The notes below the pieces were generated by a model, which saw only the letters and a list, made by a program, of their open reading frames with translations, was not told where the DNA came from and did no database searches. A program made the translations under genes and the position numbers. From Desulfatiglans sp. (lineage in GTDB: Bacteria > Desulfobacterota > DSM-4660 > Desulfatiglandales > HGW-15): 64,000 nt of DNA. Positions 36,111 through 46,197 of the stretch are shown here, piece after piece; position 1 is the first letter of the stretch; each line of letters begins with the position of its first letter. Location: assembly GCA_012513605.1 (NCBI GenBank), contig JAAZBV010000155.1, positions 41,184-105,183 of the forward strand, written 5' to 3'.

Positions 36111-36551
36111 ATGAGTTATCGCCTGGTTGTTGACACAAATATTATTATCAGCGCTGTTCTTACACCAGGAAGCAACCCTGATAGGCTTTTTCAGACTGTT
36201 TATGACGGCCATCTGCAACTGATATTATCACATGCTATCCTTGAAGAGGCCCGTCGCGTTTTTGATTATTCAAAAATCCGAAAAGCGCTTAACAAGAGAG
36301 CTGTAACAACTACAGAAATAGAAGATTTTTTAACCAAGCTTAGTCAAATTTCAATCCTTGTAGTACCCGAAACTATTCCGAATATTATCAAAGAAGACCC
36401 TTCAGATAATATTGTCCTGGCAGCTGCTCTTGAAGGTCATGTAGATTTCATTGTGTCCGGAGATCAGCATTTAACCTCCTTAAAAGAATACAGGGACATA
36501 AGGATTCTTACACCTTCAGAGTTTATTGAAGAGTTCATTGGTACTGAGTAG
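36111..36551 (+). CDS. PIN-domain toxin, COG1569 type
   Basis: The 146-residue predicted ribonuclease toxin starts with VVDTNIIISAVLTPGSNP, the PIN motif with the first Asp. It has the Glu in HAILEEARRVF near residue 44 and the DPSDNIVLAAALEG stretch with further acidic residues near 103, and ends with VSGDQHL. It is transcribed with the Phd-type antitoxin just upstream. Confidence 0.82.
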   Translation: MSYRLVVDTNIIISAVLTPGSNPDRLFQTVYDGHLQLILSHAILEEARRVFDYSKIRKALNKRAVTTTEIEDFLTKLSQISILVVPETIPNIIKEDPSDNIVLAAALEGHVDFIVSGDQHLTSLKEYRDIRILTPSEFIEEFIGTE

Positions 36552-36656
36552 GTATCTTTAATATGACCAGATAATCAGCGGGAGTTTGTAAGAATTGTAT
36601 TGAGCCTGAGTTTCTTTATACGTTCAAAATGACGAATATTGCCTGTTATCACCCAC

Positions 36657-36688
36657 CTGTAGAGACAAGGCATGCCTTGTCTCTACAG
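36657..36688. repeat. CTGTAGAGAC perfect palindrome
   Basis: A 32-bp perfect palindrome with 16-base arms beginning CTGTAGAGACAAGGCA. It lies between the convergent toxin and ahcY genes and is related to the 17549 hairpin. It may act as a terminator. Confidence 0.7.
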
Positions 36689-36731
36689 TAAATGGATTAG
36701 CCCTGATGCTACATGAAATTCAGTAGATATA

Positions 36732-38156
36732 TCAGTATCTGTAATGGCTCGATTTATATGGCCCTTCTATCGGCACACCCAGATAATCTGCCTGCTCCTG
36801 TGTAAGTTTTGTAAGCTTTACACCGAGCCTTCCAAGATGGAGCCTTGCCACCTCTTCATCCAGTGTCTTTGGCAGGGTATAGACCTTTTTTTCATGTTTT
36901 TTAGTGGCAAGCTCTATCTGGGCAAGGGTCTGGTTTGTAAAGCTGTTGCTCATTACAAAACTGGGGTGCCCTGTTGCACAACCAAGGTTTACAAGACGCC
37001 CCTCTGCCAGGATAATAATTGATCTCCCTGATTTCAGCTTCCATTTGTCCACCTGGGGTTTTATATTAATTTTTTTGCACCCAGATGTGCTTTCAAGGTA
37101 TCTCATATCAATCTCATTATCAAAATGGCCGATATTGCAGATAATGGCCTCGTTCTTCATCTGTTCCATATGGGCGCCGGTGATTACCTTATAGCAACCG
37201 GTTGCGGTAACAAAGATATCCCCGATGGTTACAGCATCTTCCATAGTCAGGACCTCATAACCCTCCATAGCTGCCTGAAGCGCGCATATGGGGTCAACCT
37301 CTGTTACAATAACCCTTGCCCCGAAACCCCTCATGGAGCTTGCGCAGCCCTTTCCCACATCCCCATAACCGCATACAACAACTATCTTACCAGCTATCAT
37401 GATGTCTGTTGCCCGTTTGATTCCATCTGCAAGTGACTCACGGCAGCCATAAAGATTATCAAACTTGGATTTGGTTACAGAATCGTTAACATTGATAGCA
37501 GGGAAAAGTAGTTCATTATTCTTTGCCAGTTGATAAAGCCTGTGAACACCTGTAGTGGTTTCTTCTGATACGCCCCTGATGTTTGCCGCAACCCTGTGCC
37601 AGTGTTGCGAGTCCTTTTTATAGCTAACCTTTAAACGATCCATGAGGCACTTCAGATCAGGGTTAGTGTATGTCTTGTCAAGTAGAGATGGGTCATTTTC
37701 AACCTTCACACCCTGATGAACAAACAGTGTTGCATCACCCCCATCATCAACAATAAGATCAGGGCCAGAGCCGTCAGGCCATGTAAGGGCCATCTCTGTA
37801 CACCACCAGAAATCCTCAAGGGTCTCGCCCTTCCATGCAAAAACTGAGGCAGTACCCTTATCAGCAATCGCTGCTGCTGCGTGATCCTGTGTGGAAAATA
37901 TATTGCATGTTGCCCATCTCAGGTCAGCACCGAGTGCATGGAGTGTATCTATGAGCATGGCTGTCTGTATAGTCATGTGAAGGCTCCCCATGATCTTCAT
38001 GCCTTTGAGAGGTTTATCCTTGCCATATTTTTCTCTTACCGCCATAAGGCCGGGCATCTCATTCTCTGATAACTGCATATCCTTATGGCCGAAATCAGCC
38101 TGTGACATGTCTGCCACTCTGTTTTTTAGTTTTAGATCAAGTTCTTCAAAACTCAT
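36732..38156 (-). CDS. ahcY: Adenosylhomocysteinase
   Basis: AhcY splits S-adenosylhomocysteine into adenosine and homocysteine, removing the product inhibitor of methyltransferases. The 474 residues include [14 protein letters not shown] near the N-terminus, the NAD-binding [10 protein letters not shown] near residue 263, and [13 protein letters not shown] near the C-terminus. It lies 15 bp after the sahR-type regulator gene on the same strand and is almost certainly co-transcribed with it. Confidence 0.96.
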   Translation of the reverse strand: MSFEELDLKLKNRVADMSQADFGHKDMQLSENEMPGLMAVREKYGKDKPLKGMKIMGSLHMTIQTAMLIDTLHALGADLRWATCNIFSTQDHAAAAIADKGTASVFAWKGETLEDFWWCTEMALTWPDGSGPDLIVDDGGDATLFVHQGVKVENDPSLLDKTYTNPDLKCLMDRLKVSYKKDSQHWHRVAANIRGVSEETTTGVHRLYQLAKNNELLFPAINVNDSVTKSKFDNLYGCRESLADGIKRATDIMIAGKIVVVCGYGDVGKGCASSMRGFGARVIVTEVDPICALQAAMEGYEVLTMEDAVTIGDIFVTATGCYKVITGAHMEQMKNEAIICNIGHFDNEIDMRYLESTSGCKKINIKPQVDKWKLKSGRSIIILAEGRLVNLGCATGHPSFVMSNSFTNQTLAQIELATKKHEKKVYTLPKTLDEEVARLHLGRLGVKLTKLTQEQADYLGVPIEGPYKSSHYRY

Positions 38157-38171
38157 TTGGTTCTCCTTATA

Positions 38172-39101
38172 TTAATTGTTAATTTTTTCTGCTTTATAAA
38201 TGTTAAGTTTAAGCGATTGATTCATCTCAAAGGATTCAGTAAGTATTATTGCAAACCCCAAATCCGCAAGATATGTGTTGATCTCCTCTTTTGAAAAGCC
38301 AAGCCACCTGTCACCATAATTTTTTCTCATATCTTCATCCTGATGTTTTTCAAAATCAACGATTATGAGCCTGCCTTTGTTTTTAAGTATCCGGGCTGCC
38401 TCAGCGATTGCCTTTTCAGGTGAAGGTATATGATGAAGCACCATAGAGATGATTACATGATCTGCCTGGTTATCACCTACTGGCAGATGTTCAAGTTCAC
38501 CAAGACGCAACTCAATACTGCCGTTATCTGCTGAAAAAAGTTTTCTTGCCTGTTCAAGCATTTGAGGAGATGAATCAACTCCAACCGAAACAGCGGCAAC
38601 CTCTTTTAATCTGTGGAGAAGCTGGCCTGTTCCGCAGCCCATATCAACCGCATATGCACATCTTTCCACATGTTTCAGAATTGCTCCATTCAGATCAAAA
38701 TCACCGATGATCTGCTGTTTAAGATCATCCCATTTATGGGCAATTCTATTGAAAAACTGTTTTGATTTCTTTTTGCGGTCAGTTATTGCTGCCTCAGCAT
38801 TTTTCAGATCCTCTGCAAGTTCGGGCTCTTCATCAAAAAGAAATCTTATCGAGTCAACAAATTTTTTTTCTTTCCCCGCCTTTGAAGCTGAAAAAAATGC
38901 CCATACACCATCTCTCCGGCATTGAACAATCCCTGAATCAGTAAGTATCTTGAGATGCCTTGATATGCGTGACTGCCCCATACCCATAAGACTGACTAAA
39001 TCGTTCACACTCATCTCATGATTGAGAAGTATGTTAAACAACCGAATCCGCGTTTCATCTGCAAGGGCCTTAAAATAAACTATACTTTCCATATAATCCA
39101 T
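38172..39101 (-). CDS. sahR: SahR-type ArsR regulator with methyltransferase domain
   Basis: The 309 residues join an ArsR winged-helix domain (about 1-95, with QSRISRHLKILTDSGIV as recognition helix) to a class I methyltransferase-like domain (about 130-300, VDMGCGTGQLLHRL as nucleotide motif). SahR regulators with this layout respond to S-adenosylhomocysteine and control ahcY in Desulfobacterota, and here the gene sits directly before ahcY. The start may be ATG at 39101 or at 39092; no clear ribosome binding site decides it. A large inverted repeat covers the start codon, pointing to autoregulation. Confidence 0.82.
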   Translation of the reverse strand: MDYMESIVYFKALADETRIRLFNILLNHEMSVNDLVSLMGMGQSRISRHLKILTDSGIVQCRRDGVWAFFSASKAGKEKKFVDSIRFLFDEEPELAEDLKNAEAAITDRKKKSKQFFNRIAHKWDDLKQQIIGDFDLNGAILKHVERCAYAVDMGCGTGQLLHRLKEVAAVSVGVDSSPQMLEQARKLFSADNGSIELRLGELEHLPVGDNQADHVIISMVLHHIPSPEKAIAEAARILKNKGRLIIVDFEKHQDEDMRKNYGDRWLGFSKEEINTYLADLGFAIILTESFEMNQSLKLNIYKAEKINN

Positions 39102-39136
39102 ATATCAAGATATATTTATATATGGATTATATGGAA
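39087..39136. promoter_or_regulatory. Long inverted repeat at the sahR start, likely operator
   Basis: Perfect 19-bp arms (39087-39105 and 39118-39136) are separated by 12 bases. Nested inside is a second dyad, ATATATCAAGATATAT (39100-39115). The repeat overlaps the sahR start codon, where a repressor dimer or tetramer could block both transcription and translation. Confidence 0.65.
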
Positions 39137-39251
39137 TTTTTATAATGAGTCAAGAGATAATTTTATTTTATCCGCATAATAAACACCATTAGACGTTAAA
39201 TAGCTCTACCATGGAAATTCAAGCCTTCTTTTGAAACTTAAAAACTATATT

Positions 39252-41090
39252 TTATTTAGGAGAGATATCAGCAGATTTATTTATCATCCTGATATTCTTA
39301 AGATTAATTATTGCCTCTTTAAAATCAGGTTTATACTTTAAAGCCATTTTGTAATAATACTCTGCTTTTTCCAGATCACCTTCATTATGAAATATTGTAC
39401 CAAGAATAAACAGTATAGATGGGGAATCAGGGCGTACCTTAATGGCAGAAAAATAAATTTTTTTTGCCATTTCAGGTTTTTTAAGCCTCAGAAAATTTTT
39501 CCCCAAATATTCAAGGGCCTGAAAATGGTTAGGATTTTGTTTCAAAATGACTGAAAAATAATCAATGGATTTTTTATATTCTTCCAAGTCAAAATGAACA
39601 CGCCCCAGCATTAAGATTGTCTCAGTATCATCAGGATAGCTCTTCAGTATCACATTAAAATGCTTTTTTGCCTCACTGTACATTCTTTTGGCCGCCAGGG
39701 CTGTACCTAAATCAAAATGGCTTTTTCTACTCTGAGGTTTTATTTCAAGGGCTTTTCTTAGATGATATATTGCCTCATCAGACTTTCCGCTATTAAGCAA
39801 TACAGCCCCCAGGTTTCCATGAGCTACATAGTTATTCTCTATTACCTCTATGGCATGAGAGTAAAGAGTAATGTTATTCCGCCAGTGCTTCATCTGACTA
39901 ATTGAAGTAAAAACAAGTATTATTGTCGCAACACCGAATATTATTACTGGCGATGCTTTATGTGTAACATACTGTTTGCTAAGTCGAAATACTTCCCATA
40001 CAATTATTACAAAAATCCCTATACAAGGAATATACAGATAGCGATCTGCCATAGACTGATCACCTAAATGGACCAATCCTATTACAGGGAACATAGTGCC
40101 CAAAAACCATAGCCAACCGAACAGAACATGACTTTTTGTCATGACGCAGCGAATGCTATAAACGCTGATAAGGAATAACATGAATGAAGCACCTACTATT
40201 TCCCAAAAAGAAATATCACCTGAATAGGGATAAAAAAATGCCAACCTGACAGGCCATACTAAATTGAATAAGTATTTTACATATGAGACCAATGAGAGTT
40301 CAATTCTTGCATTGATAGGTATACTTTCAAGATCTGTCATTGCTCCTGCAATATACTGTGCCTGAAAACTGATGATGCTGAAAATAATGGCAATTATTAG
40401 AAAAGGTACTTTTTCAAGCAATATTCTTCTATTCCCACCTTTTTTAGAGTAAATATTAAACTCCTTAAAGGTGGTAATACGCCCCAGAGGCCAGTAATCC
40501 AGAAGCAGCAACGCAAAAGGCATAGTGACCATCATTGGTTTAGACATTAAACCCAGGATATAAAAAAAAATAACTACCAAGTATCTGCCGGTGCTTAAAC
40601 TCTTTGAATAAAAGATATAATTTAATATAGTAATTAGGTAGAAAAATGTGCTTAAAACATTCTTTCGTTCAGATACCCAGGCTACAGACTCAATCTGAAT
40701 TGGATGGGCAGCAAAAAGTACTGCAACAAAGAAACTTCTATATATGGCTCCGGTCATTTTTTGTAAAATTATAAATACCAGGAGTGAATTAATAATATGC
40801 AATATAAGATTGTTCCAGTGATGCCCCATTGGATTTAAACCAAACAACTGGCAATCAAAAATATGGGATAACCATGTTACAGGGAGCCATATCCCTGAAT
40901 TCATATCTGTAAAAGCATATGATAGACTTTTTGCAGAAAAACCATCTCTTATATATTCATTTTCTATAACAAAATCATTATCATCATAATTTAAAAATTC
41001 ATAAGTCTGTAAATTCCAATATATTATAAGTATTATCAATGCTAAGATGATATATAAAATACTGTTCTTAGAGATTTTTATAGCCTGCAA
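39252..41090 (-). CDS. TPR-containing membrane glycosyltransferase-like protein
   Basis: The 612 residues begin with about ten hydrophobic segments (up to residue 390) and end in tetratricopeptide repeats (about 410-600). The first loop has the acidic pair NYDDNDFV, and GHHWNNLILHIINSLLVF follows, the pattern of Tmtc/PMT-like lipid-linked sugar transferases. It is probably an inner-membrane O-glycosyltransferase whose TPR part selects substrates, but donor and target are unknown. It is the last gene of the cluster downstream of pilA. Confidence 0.68.
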   Translation of the reverse strand: MQAIKISKNSILYIILALIILIIYWNLQTYEFLNYDDNDFVIENEYIRDGFSAKSLSYAFTDMNSGIWLPVTWLSHIFDCQLFGLNPMGHHWNNLILHIINSLLVFIILQKMTGAIYRSFFVAVLFAAHPIQIESVAWVSERKNVLSTFFYLITILNYIFYSKSLSTGRYLVVIFFYILGLMSKPMMVTMPFALLLLDYWPLGRITTFKEFNIYSKKGGNRRILLEKVPFLIIAIIFSIISFQAQYIAGAMTDLESIPINARIELSLVSYVKYLFNLVWPVRLAFFYPYSGDISFWEIVGASFMLFLISVYSIRCVMTKSHVLFGWLWFLGTMFPVIGLVHLGDQSMADRYLYIPCIGIFVIIVWEVFRLSKQYVTHKASPVIIFGVATIILVFTSISQMKHWRNNITLYSHAIEVIENNYVAHGNLGAVLLNSGKSDEAIYHLRKALEIKPQSRKSHFDLGTALAAKRMYSEAKKHFNVILKSYPDDTETILMLGRVHFDLEEYKKSIDYFSVILKQNPNHFQALEYLGKNFLRLKKPEMAKKIYFSAIKVRPDSPSILFILGTIFHNEGDLEKAEYYYKMALKYKPDFKEAIINLKNIRMINKSADISPK

Positions 41091-41203
41091 TTTTTTTGCT
41101 ATATCCTCCTGTAGATTTTGCTAAAAAAAGGTACATGAAAACATCAAATAAGACCTTTAATTAATATTCCATCCAAAACTTTCTATCCATATACATAGGA
41201 TAC

Positions 41204-42187
41204 CTATAATACTGGTGATTTACCATTTTTCACCAAAACCGCCTTAAAAATAGAACCTTCTCCTCTGATCGATGAATAAAAGGATAATAGGATACAAGGC
41301 ATTAAAAATAACATTGCAATAAAAGCCTGGATAAATAATGATAATAATCTGTTTTTATTTAAATGTCCTTTCAAAGCTTCATATAGCTCATTTCGCGGAA
41401 ATTTCAGGGCATTCAATATGGTTTGAACAAAGCCATAAGGACCCTGTTCCACACAAAAGGTTGAATTACTAATTGTTTTAAAATGATTTTTTTCTGCCAG
41501 ATATCCAACCGATTTTTTTGTAAAATGATATTTGTGCCAGGGTATATCAAGGTGAAACCATATCTGCTTAAATATCTTTGCTTCTGTGGAATAAAAATTT
41601 GGTACTGCCAGGACTATTATTCCACCATGGGTAAGGAGATTAGACACCTTGCTAATAACTTCACCTAGATTATCAATATGTTCAAGAACATGCCAGAGAA
41701 TAATGATGTTAAAAAACCCTTTCTCAAGAGGAATAGTATTCAGATCACCATGGTAGTACTTTATCTTTTCTTTATCGATAAATCTATCTTCAGGATATGA
41801 GACATGTTCAACTCCATAACACTCACAACCCAATTCAAGAAAAGATTTTAACAGCCTTCCTTCAGCACAACCTATGTCAAGGATTTTGGGCTGTTTGACT
41901 GACTTTGGAATCATAGAGAAATATCTTTTAGCCCTTATCCTGGAGAGCCTACTCCTTATATCATGAAGGATCGGTATAAATTTATTATTACCGCCTCCAT
42001 AGTATTGTTTATCATTATAGATATCTTTGGACTCATCATTCAAAGAGACTGTCCAGGCTAGATTGCACTTCATGCACTGCCTGACACTATATTTTGACTG
42101 ATTATAGAATGTGGAATAAAGATCACTTGTCCCCTTATTTTTACATAATGGGCACATATCTGTATGCATAATAGATTGATCAGTCAT
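41204..42187 (-). CDS. Class I SAM methyltransferase with zinc ribbon
   Basis: The N-terminal zinc-ribbon (CPLC near residue 11, CMKC near residue 37) is followed by a SAM-binding fold with [12 protein letters not shown] near 103 and WHVLEHIDN near 165. C-terminal hydrophobic residues (about 285-310) may touch the membrane. Sugar-modifying methyltransferases often have this layout. I use the ATG at 42187, which overlaps the stop of the upstream glycosyltransferase as ATGACTGA; a longer frame from 42241 would overlap that gene by 62 bases. Confidence 0.75.
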   Translation of the reverse strand: MTDQSIMHTDMCPLCKNKGTSDLYSTFYNQSKYSVRQCMKCNLAWTVSLNDESKDIYNDKQYYGGGNNKFIPILHDIRSRLSRIRAKRYFSMIPKSVKQPKILDIGCAEGRLLKSFLELGCECYGVEHVSYPEDRFIDKEKIKYYHGDLNTIPLEKGFFNIIILWHVLEHIDNLGEVISKVSNLLTHGGIIVLAVPNFYSTEAKIFKQIWFHLDIPWHKYHFTKKSVGYLAEKNHFKTISNSTFCVEQGPYGFVQTILNALKFPRNELYEALKGHLNKNRLLSLFIQAFIAMLFLMPCILLSFYSSIRGEGSIFKAVLVKNGKSPVL

Positions 42188-42950
42188 TAAAGTCTCTAAG
42201 CTTGGGACTTTCAGGATTGAATATCGGATGCAGGCGGACACCCTGTTTAGACATAAAAAACTTTAATGAGGTTGAAATTACTCCAAGGCCATATTTAACC
42301 GATCTAGAAAAATTTATTGAAGACGCCTCTTTAAAATACCTTGTAGGGCATGATATCTCACCAATACGGAAATTAAAAAATATTATCTGGGCAAGCATTT
42401 CATTATCAAATACAAAATCATCAGAGTTGGCATTAAGGGGAAGTGTTTCGAGCACCTTTCTGGAGAAGGCACGGTAGCCTGTATGAAATTCAGATAATTT
42501 ACTACCTAGAAAAATATTTTGAAAACTAGTCAGTAAACGATTAGCAAAGTATTTGTATAGAGGCATACCGCCACTAAGAGCTTTTCCCCCGATTATCCTG
42601 GAACCTAATACCACATCATAGACATCAAAAGCTATCATGCTTGCCATTGCAGTTATAAGTTTTGGTGTATACTGATAATCGGGGTGTACCATTACCACAA
42701 TATCTGCACCCTGCCTCAATGCCGCTGAATAACAGGTCTTCTGGTTTCGCCCGTACCCGTAGTTTTGATCATGAACAATGGTATCTATTCTAAGTCTTTT
42801 TGCTAACATCACAGTATTGTCCTTGCTGTGATCATCAACCATTAAAACCTTATCCACAACATCCAAGGGAATTTCAGCAAAGGTCTTTTCCAATGTCTCT
42901 TCCGCATTATATGCCGGTAAGACAACCACTATATTTTTTCCATTAATCAT
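42180..42950 (-). CDS. Family 2 glycosyltransferase (dolichyl-phosphate mannose synthase-like)
   Basis: The 256 residues have a GT-A fold: [16 protein letters not shown] at the start, the metal-binding [10 protein letters not shown] near residue 38 and the HPDYQY motif near 89, typical of DPM1-like enzymes that charge a polyprenyl phosphate with a sugar. There is no C-terminal membrane domain. It could supply the lipid-linked sugar used by the two membrane TPR proteins on either side. Confidence 0.8.
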   Translation of the reverse strand: MINGKNIVVVLPAYNAEETLEKTFAEIPLDVVDKVLMVDDHSKDNTVMLAKRLRIDTIVHDQNYGYGRNQKTCYSAALRQGADIVVMVHPDYQYTPKLITAMASMIAFDVYDVVLGSRIIGGKALSGGMPLYKYFANRLLTSFQNIFLGSKLSEFHTGYRAFSRKVLETLPLNANSDDFVFDNEMLAQIIFFNFRIGEISCPTRYFKEASSINFSRSVKYGLGVISTSLKFFMSKQGVRLHPIFNPESPKLRDFND

Positions 42951-42973
42951 CTGACCCTCTTAATAATCGATAT

Positions 42974-44788
42974 TTAAGTATTATTATCTGCCAGACATCT
43001 CCCGGCCTTTTCAAGAAGCATGTTCAAACCGGCATCCTTCTTAGTCCTGTTAATTCTACTAATAAACTTGATCGCTTCTTCACATTCATTAGTCGAAATG
43101 TAAGCGTTGGCCATATTTATATATATTGTAGTAGAATTATTACCAAGTCTAATTGCCTTTTTAAAAGTTTCGAGCGCTTTATCATGTTCCCCCATTTTAC
43201 CCTGAACCACACCCAGGTGTTCCCAATACATGGGGTCTTCCGGTGAATTGCTTATCGCCATACGAATACTTTGCTGTGCATCCTCAAAAATCTTTAGCCT
43301 GAAAAGGGCCACACCTTTTTTATCATAATATGCCCCCTGATCTTCAGGAGAGAAACATAGCGGGCGGGCCTTTTCAAGATATTCAAGCGATTTTTCTGTC
43401 TCACCATTTTCAAGTAATAAATCTGCATAGGCAAGATAATTGATTACCCTTTTTACGCCACTTTCAAAATTCTTTTCAAAAAGTACCATAGCCTCAGCAG
43501 ACTTTTTTTCTCTTATATATATATCAGCCAGTCCATCTGCATAAAAATAGTTATCAAACTGCAACACCTCCTGCCTGAAAAAGGCATCTTCTGAGTGCCA
43601 GAGATAACGATTAAGAGTGTATGAGTTAAATCCAAGAAATATAATTACTGCTAAAAATAGACATGCAACCATTGTTCTATTTCGAGCATATAGTTTTTCA
43701 ATTAAGGGATATAAAATAAGCAAAATAAATGGCAGAGGGAAATATAGCCATCTCATTGCTATTAGTGATGGAGCAGATGATTTTATGATACCGATAACCG
43801 GAAACAAGGTTAGAAGAAAAGCACCTGCAGAAAAGACTATCAGGTGGTTTTTTCTGTATCTATATAACAAATAAAAGCCTACCAATAGGCCTAAGATACT
43901 GAGAATGGAGTGAGTATTTATCATGCCTTTTGGATAATTAACAATAAAACTGTGCAGGTTATATGGGAGTATGACCATTTTAAGGTTTAAGAATATAATA
44001 TATGGGATGTTTATTAGGCTGGTCATTAAATCTGATTGTTCTGATGGTGTTAACAAGGTTTCTGTCACATTGAACCGCAGCCAGAAATAAACCACAGAAA
44101 TAATAACAAAAGGAAGATATCCTATCAGTTCATAGTTATTAGCTTTACACCTGTTTAAAAACAACCTGTGATAAATGAAAAATACTGGTAGCAGCATCAG
44201 GCTGAATTCCTTGGAAAAAATGGCAAGTGTAAAAAACAGGCTTGACAGGATATAATCATAATAAGACTTGTTATTATATGCATGGATATAATTTGTTATA
44301 GATAATAATCCGAACAATGTAGCGATTATATTATTTCTCGCCACCACCCATGAAACGGTCTCGGTGTTTACAGGGTGAAGCGCAAAGAGCACCACTAGCA
44401 TCAGTGTAATATTTTTATTATGAATAAATAGATTAAAAAAGGCAAACAAAGCAAAACATGTAGCCAGGTGAAGTACAAGATTTGTTATTCTAAATCCGGG
44501 GGCAAGGAGGCCCCAGACCTTATAATCAAGCGAATAAAAAAGGTTTACTAAGGGTCTGTAATACCCTGTATGCCCTGCCGAATATTTATCATATCCATCC
44601 TCCTGGTTTAAATATGAACCAAAGGAATGAAATTCACTGAAATATTCATTGTTTTTTACCAGTGGGATATCATCGAGGATAAAATCACCGGAAAAGGATG
44701 GAATGTAAACAATTATTAACAGTAGACATATCAGCAGACAGTGGAACAACCTGTTTTGAATATCATATTTTAATATATGAAATATCAT
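42974..44788 (-). CDS. TPR-containing membrane glycosyltransferase-like protein
   Basis: This is related in layout to the protein at 39252. It has an N-terminal multi-span membrane domain with the acidic loop DFILDDIPLV, the HLATCFALFAFF and HPVNTETVSWVVARNN stretches, then TPR units in the last 200 residues. I take the ATG at 44788; a TTG at 44827 would add 13 residues, and neither has a good ribosome binding site. It is the first gene after pilA, making pilin a plausible acceptor, which is inference only. Confidence 0.68.
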   Translation of the reverse strand: MIFHILKYDIQNRLFHCLLICLLLIIVYIPSFSGDFILDDIPLVKNNEYFSEFHSFGSYLNQEDGYDKYSAGHTGYYRPLVNLFYSLDYKVWGLLAPGFRITNLVLHLATCFALFAFFNLFIHNKNITLMLVVLFALHPVNTETVSWVVARNNIIATLFGLLSITNYIHAYNNKSYYDYILSSLFFTLAIFSKEFSLMLLPVFFIYHRLFLNRCKANNYELIGYLPFVIISVVYFWLRFNVTETLLTPSEQSDLMTSLINIPYIIFLNLKMVILPYNLHSFIVNYPKGMINTHSILSILGLLVGFYLLYRYRKNHLIVFSAGAFLLTLFPVIGIIKSSAPSLIAMRWLYFPLPFILLILYPLIEKLYARNRTMVACLFLAVIIFLGFNSYTLNRYLWHSEDAFFRQEVLQFDNYFYADGLADIYIREKKSAEAMVLFEKNFESGVKRVINYLAYADLLLENGETEKSLEYLEKARPLCFSPEDQGAYYDKKGVALFRLKIFEDAQQSIRMAISNSPEDPMYWEHLGVVQGKMGEHDKALETFKKAIRLGNNSTTIYINMANAYISTNECEEAIKFISRINRTKKDAGLNMLLEKAGRCLADNNT

Positions 44789-44909
44789 TAAAAGGAAGTG
44801 ATAATAAAATATACCCGAATTCAGCAATAGTAGACGCCAAATCCGGGTATATTGTTAATTGTTGGTTCACCTGTTATTAAATACTATTTATTAGCTAATT
44901 AAACAGGGG

Positions 44910-45314
44910 TTAATTCGGGCTCTTACCAATAGTGCCACCAGGTCCAACAACACTATATGTAACGGCCCTATCACCAGCTTTTGTGTTAGCAACACCCGTA
45001 ATTGTATATTCATTTGTATCTGTATCAACTTCAATATTAATAGCAGCTTCATCAACACCATCTGATACGACATAACCATAAGTTTTCAGATCATCTACGT
45101 CCGTTGCATATGTGCCTTTATCAACATAATAACCTTCCTGTGAAGTTATCATATTTCTGATATCGGTATTTGCAGAGGAGTTATATGACCTTGCCCTGTA
45201 TGCGTTAAAGTTTGGAATAGCTATTGCTGCCAGGATGCCGATAATCGCAATAACGATCATCAATTCTATAAGTGTAAAACCTTTTTCATTCTTCATATTC
45301 ATCTTTGTAAACAT
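44910..45314 (-). CDS. pilA: Type IV pilin (PilA-like)
   Basis: This is the major-pilin type protein of type IV pili. The 134-residue precursor has a short 12-residue leader ending NEKG, cleaved before Phe by prepilin peptidase, then the hydrophobic [20 protein letters not shown] helix with Glu5. The C-terminal part is about 85 residues, lacks Cys and is rich in Asp and Thr. A strong GGAGG lies six bases before the chosen ATG at 45314; an ATG at 45326 would include that site. A sigma-54 promoter lies upstream. Confidence 0.92.
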   Translation of the reverse strand: MFTKMNMKNEKGFTLIELMIVIAIIGILAAIAIPNFNAYRARSYNSSANTDIRNMITSQEGYYVDKGTYATDVDDLKTYGYVVSDGVDEAAINIEVDTDTNEYTITGVANTKAGDRAVTYSVVGPGGTIGKSPN

Positions 45315-45446
45315 AATTTCCTCCAAAAAATAAAAAGTTAGATCATGATCAATTAAATAACCCTAAAACAATCTATGGAGATTCACCTCCTTTCCTATCT
45401 TCTCCATCTATTCTATTGTTCTTCATCAAATTTATACTGAACAATA

Positions 45447-45462
45447 TACAAATACCGTGCCA
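45447..45462 (-). promoter_or_regulatory. Sigma-54 promoter of pilA
   Basis: The minus-strand sequence is TGGCAC-GGTAT-TTGTA. The -24 box is perfect and the -12 box has GT in place of GC. It faces pilA and predicts a start about 120 bp before the ATG. The other parts of the 45315-45695 gap hold no gene that I can see. An NtrC-family regulator is encoded nearby, in line with PilR control of pilA in other bacteria. Confidence 0.65.
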
Positions 45463-45695
45463 CACAGGGTGGATGATGGCCATATTTTTTAACCCTTTAT
45501 TTTCAATTAGTTATGGAAAATGGTTTGTATAGAATGTCTTCAGAAGGTGTCAAAGAAAAAACTTCTGACAATTTTTGTAATACTATTGCCAAAAATTGTC
45601 ACATATCCCAATTTTAAATATAATTATGAATAAATATTGACTTACCTTCTCCTCCCATATAAAATTTCATTTCGTATGGCAAGGAGGTGATTTAA

Positions 45696-45890
45696 ATGCC
45701 AAAAATAATTAAAAAGACTATTGAACTTGATCAGGACTATATAGATATGGCCCGGTCAATCTTCCGCGTTCGAACCGATAAAGAAGCTGTTAACAAGGCG
45801 CTTGAAATGGTTATAATTGACAACAGCATTATTGAAGCACATGAACAGGTTGCTGATAAAGGCGACATAATAGAAAAGGTTTTTGAATGA
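45696..45890 (+). CDS. Orphan VapB-type antitoxin
   Basis: The 64-residue protein reads like a ribbon-helix-helix VapB antitoxin (KKTIELDQDYIDMARSIF, then TDKEAVNKALEM). It has an ideal AAGGAGGTGA ribosome binding site. No toxin gene follows: the next 300 bp contain only short frames and a repeat element, so the toxin has probably been lost. Confidence 0.6.
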   Translation: MPKIIKKTIELDQDYIDMARSIFRVRTDKEAVNKALEMVIIDNSIIEAHEQVADKGDIIEKVFE

Positions 45891-45956
45891 AGGTGATGTT
45901 TTCGCAGTATCTTAAAAGGTTTGAAAGTTGAATATACCCTTTAAAAAAAGATTTTC

Positions 45957-46172
45957 CACCACGGAGAGCACGGGGTGAAAAACTATAGTCAACACTGAAA
46001 ATAAGTCGCCATGCCCGTCCAGCAATAACTGTGGTATTAACTCCGGATGACACCCAGGAAATCTTTTTAAAATTAATGGATTCACGCTTTCGAGGGAATT
46101 ACAAAAAAAGATGCCAAATTATATAAATTCATAGGCTTTCGTTTCTCCGTGCCCTCCGTGCTCTCCGTGGTG
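45957..46172. repeat. MITE-like element with CACGGAG terminal inverted repeats
   Basis: The end CACCACGGAGAGCACGG (45957-45973) is repeated exactly in inverted form at 46156-46172. Interior base GGATTCACGCTTTCGAGGGAAT at about 46080 looks like a decayed copy of the common GGATTCCCGC...GCGGGAAT repeat. No gene is visible in 45891-46197. The ends resemble those of the element at 11225-11417. Confidence 0.5.
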
Positions 46173-46197
46173 AATTGTATTTTGATTTTGAGTATCC

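Noticed and set aside
38157..38171. SAH riboswitch before ahcY
   Set aside because: Only 15 bp separate ahcY from the regulator gene, too short for a riboswitch; control is more likely by the SahR-type protein.
41204..42241. 62-base gene overlap of methyltransferase and GT2 as a frameshift
   Set aside because: It disappears with the ATG at 42187, which gives the normal ATGACTGA stop-start overlap; both proteins are complete.
45447..45462. Sigma-54 site before pilA as chance match
   Set aside because: The -12 box deviates (GT for GC), which lowers certainty, but the perfect TGGCAC, right spacing and gene context led me to keep it.
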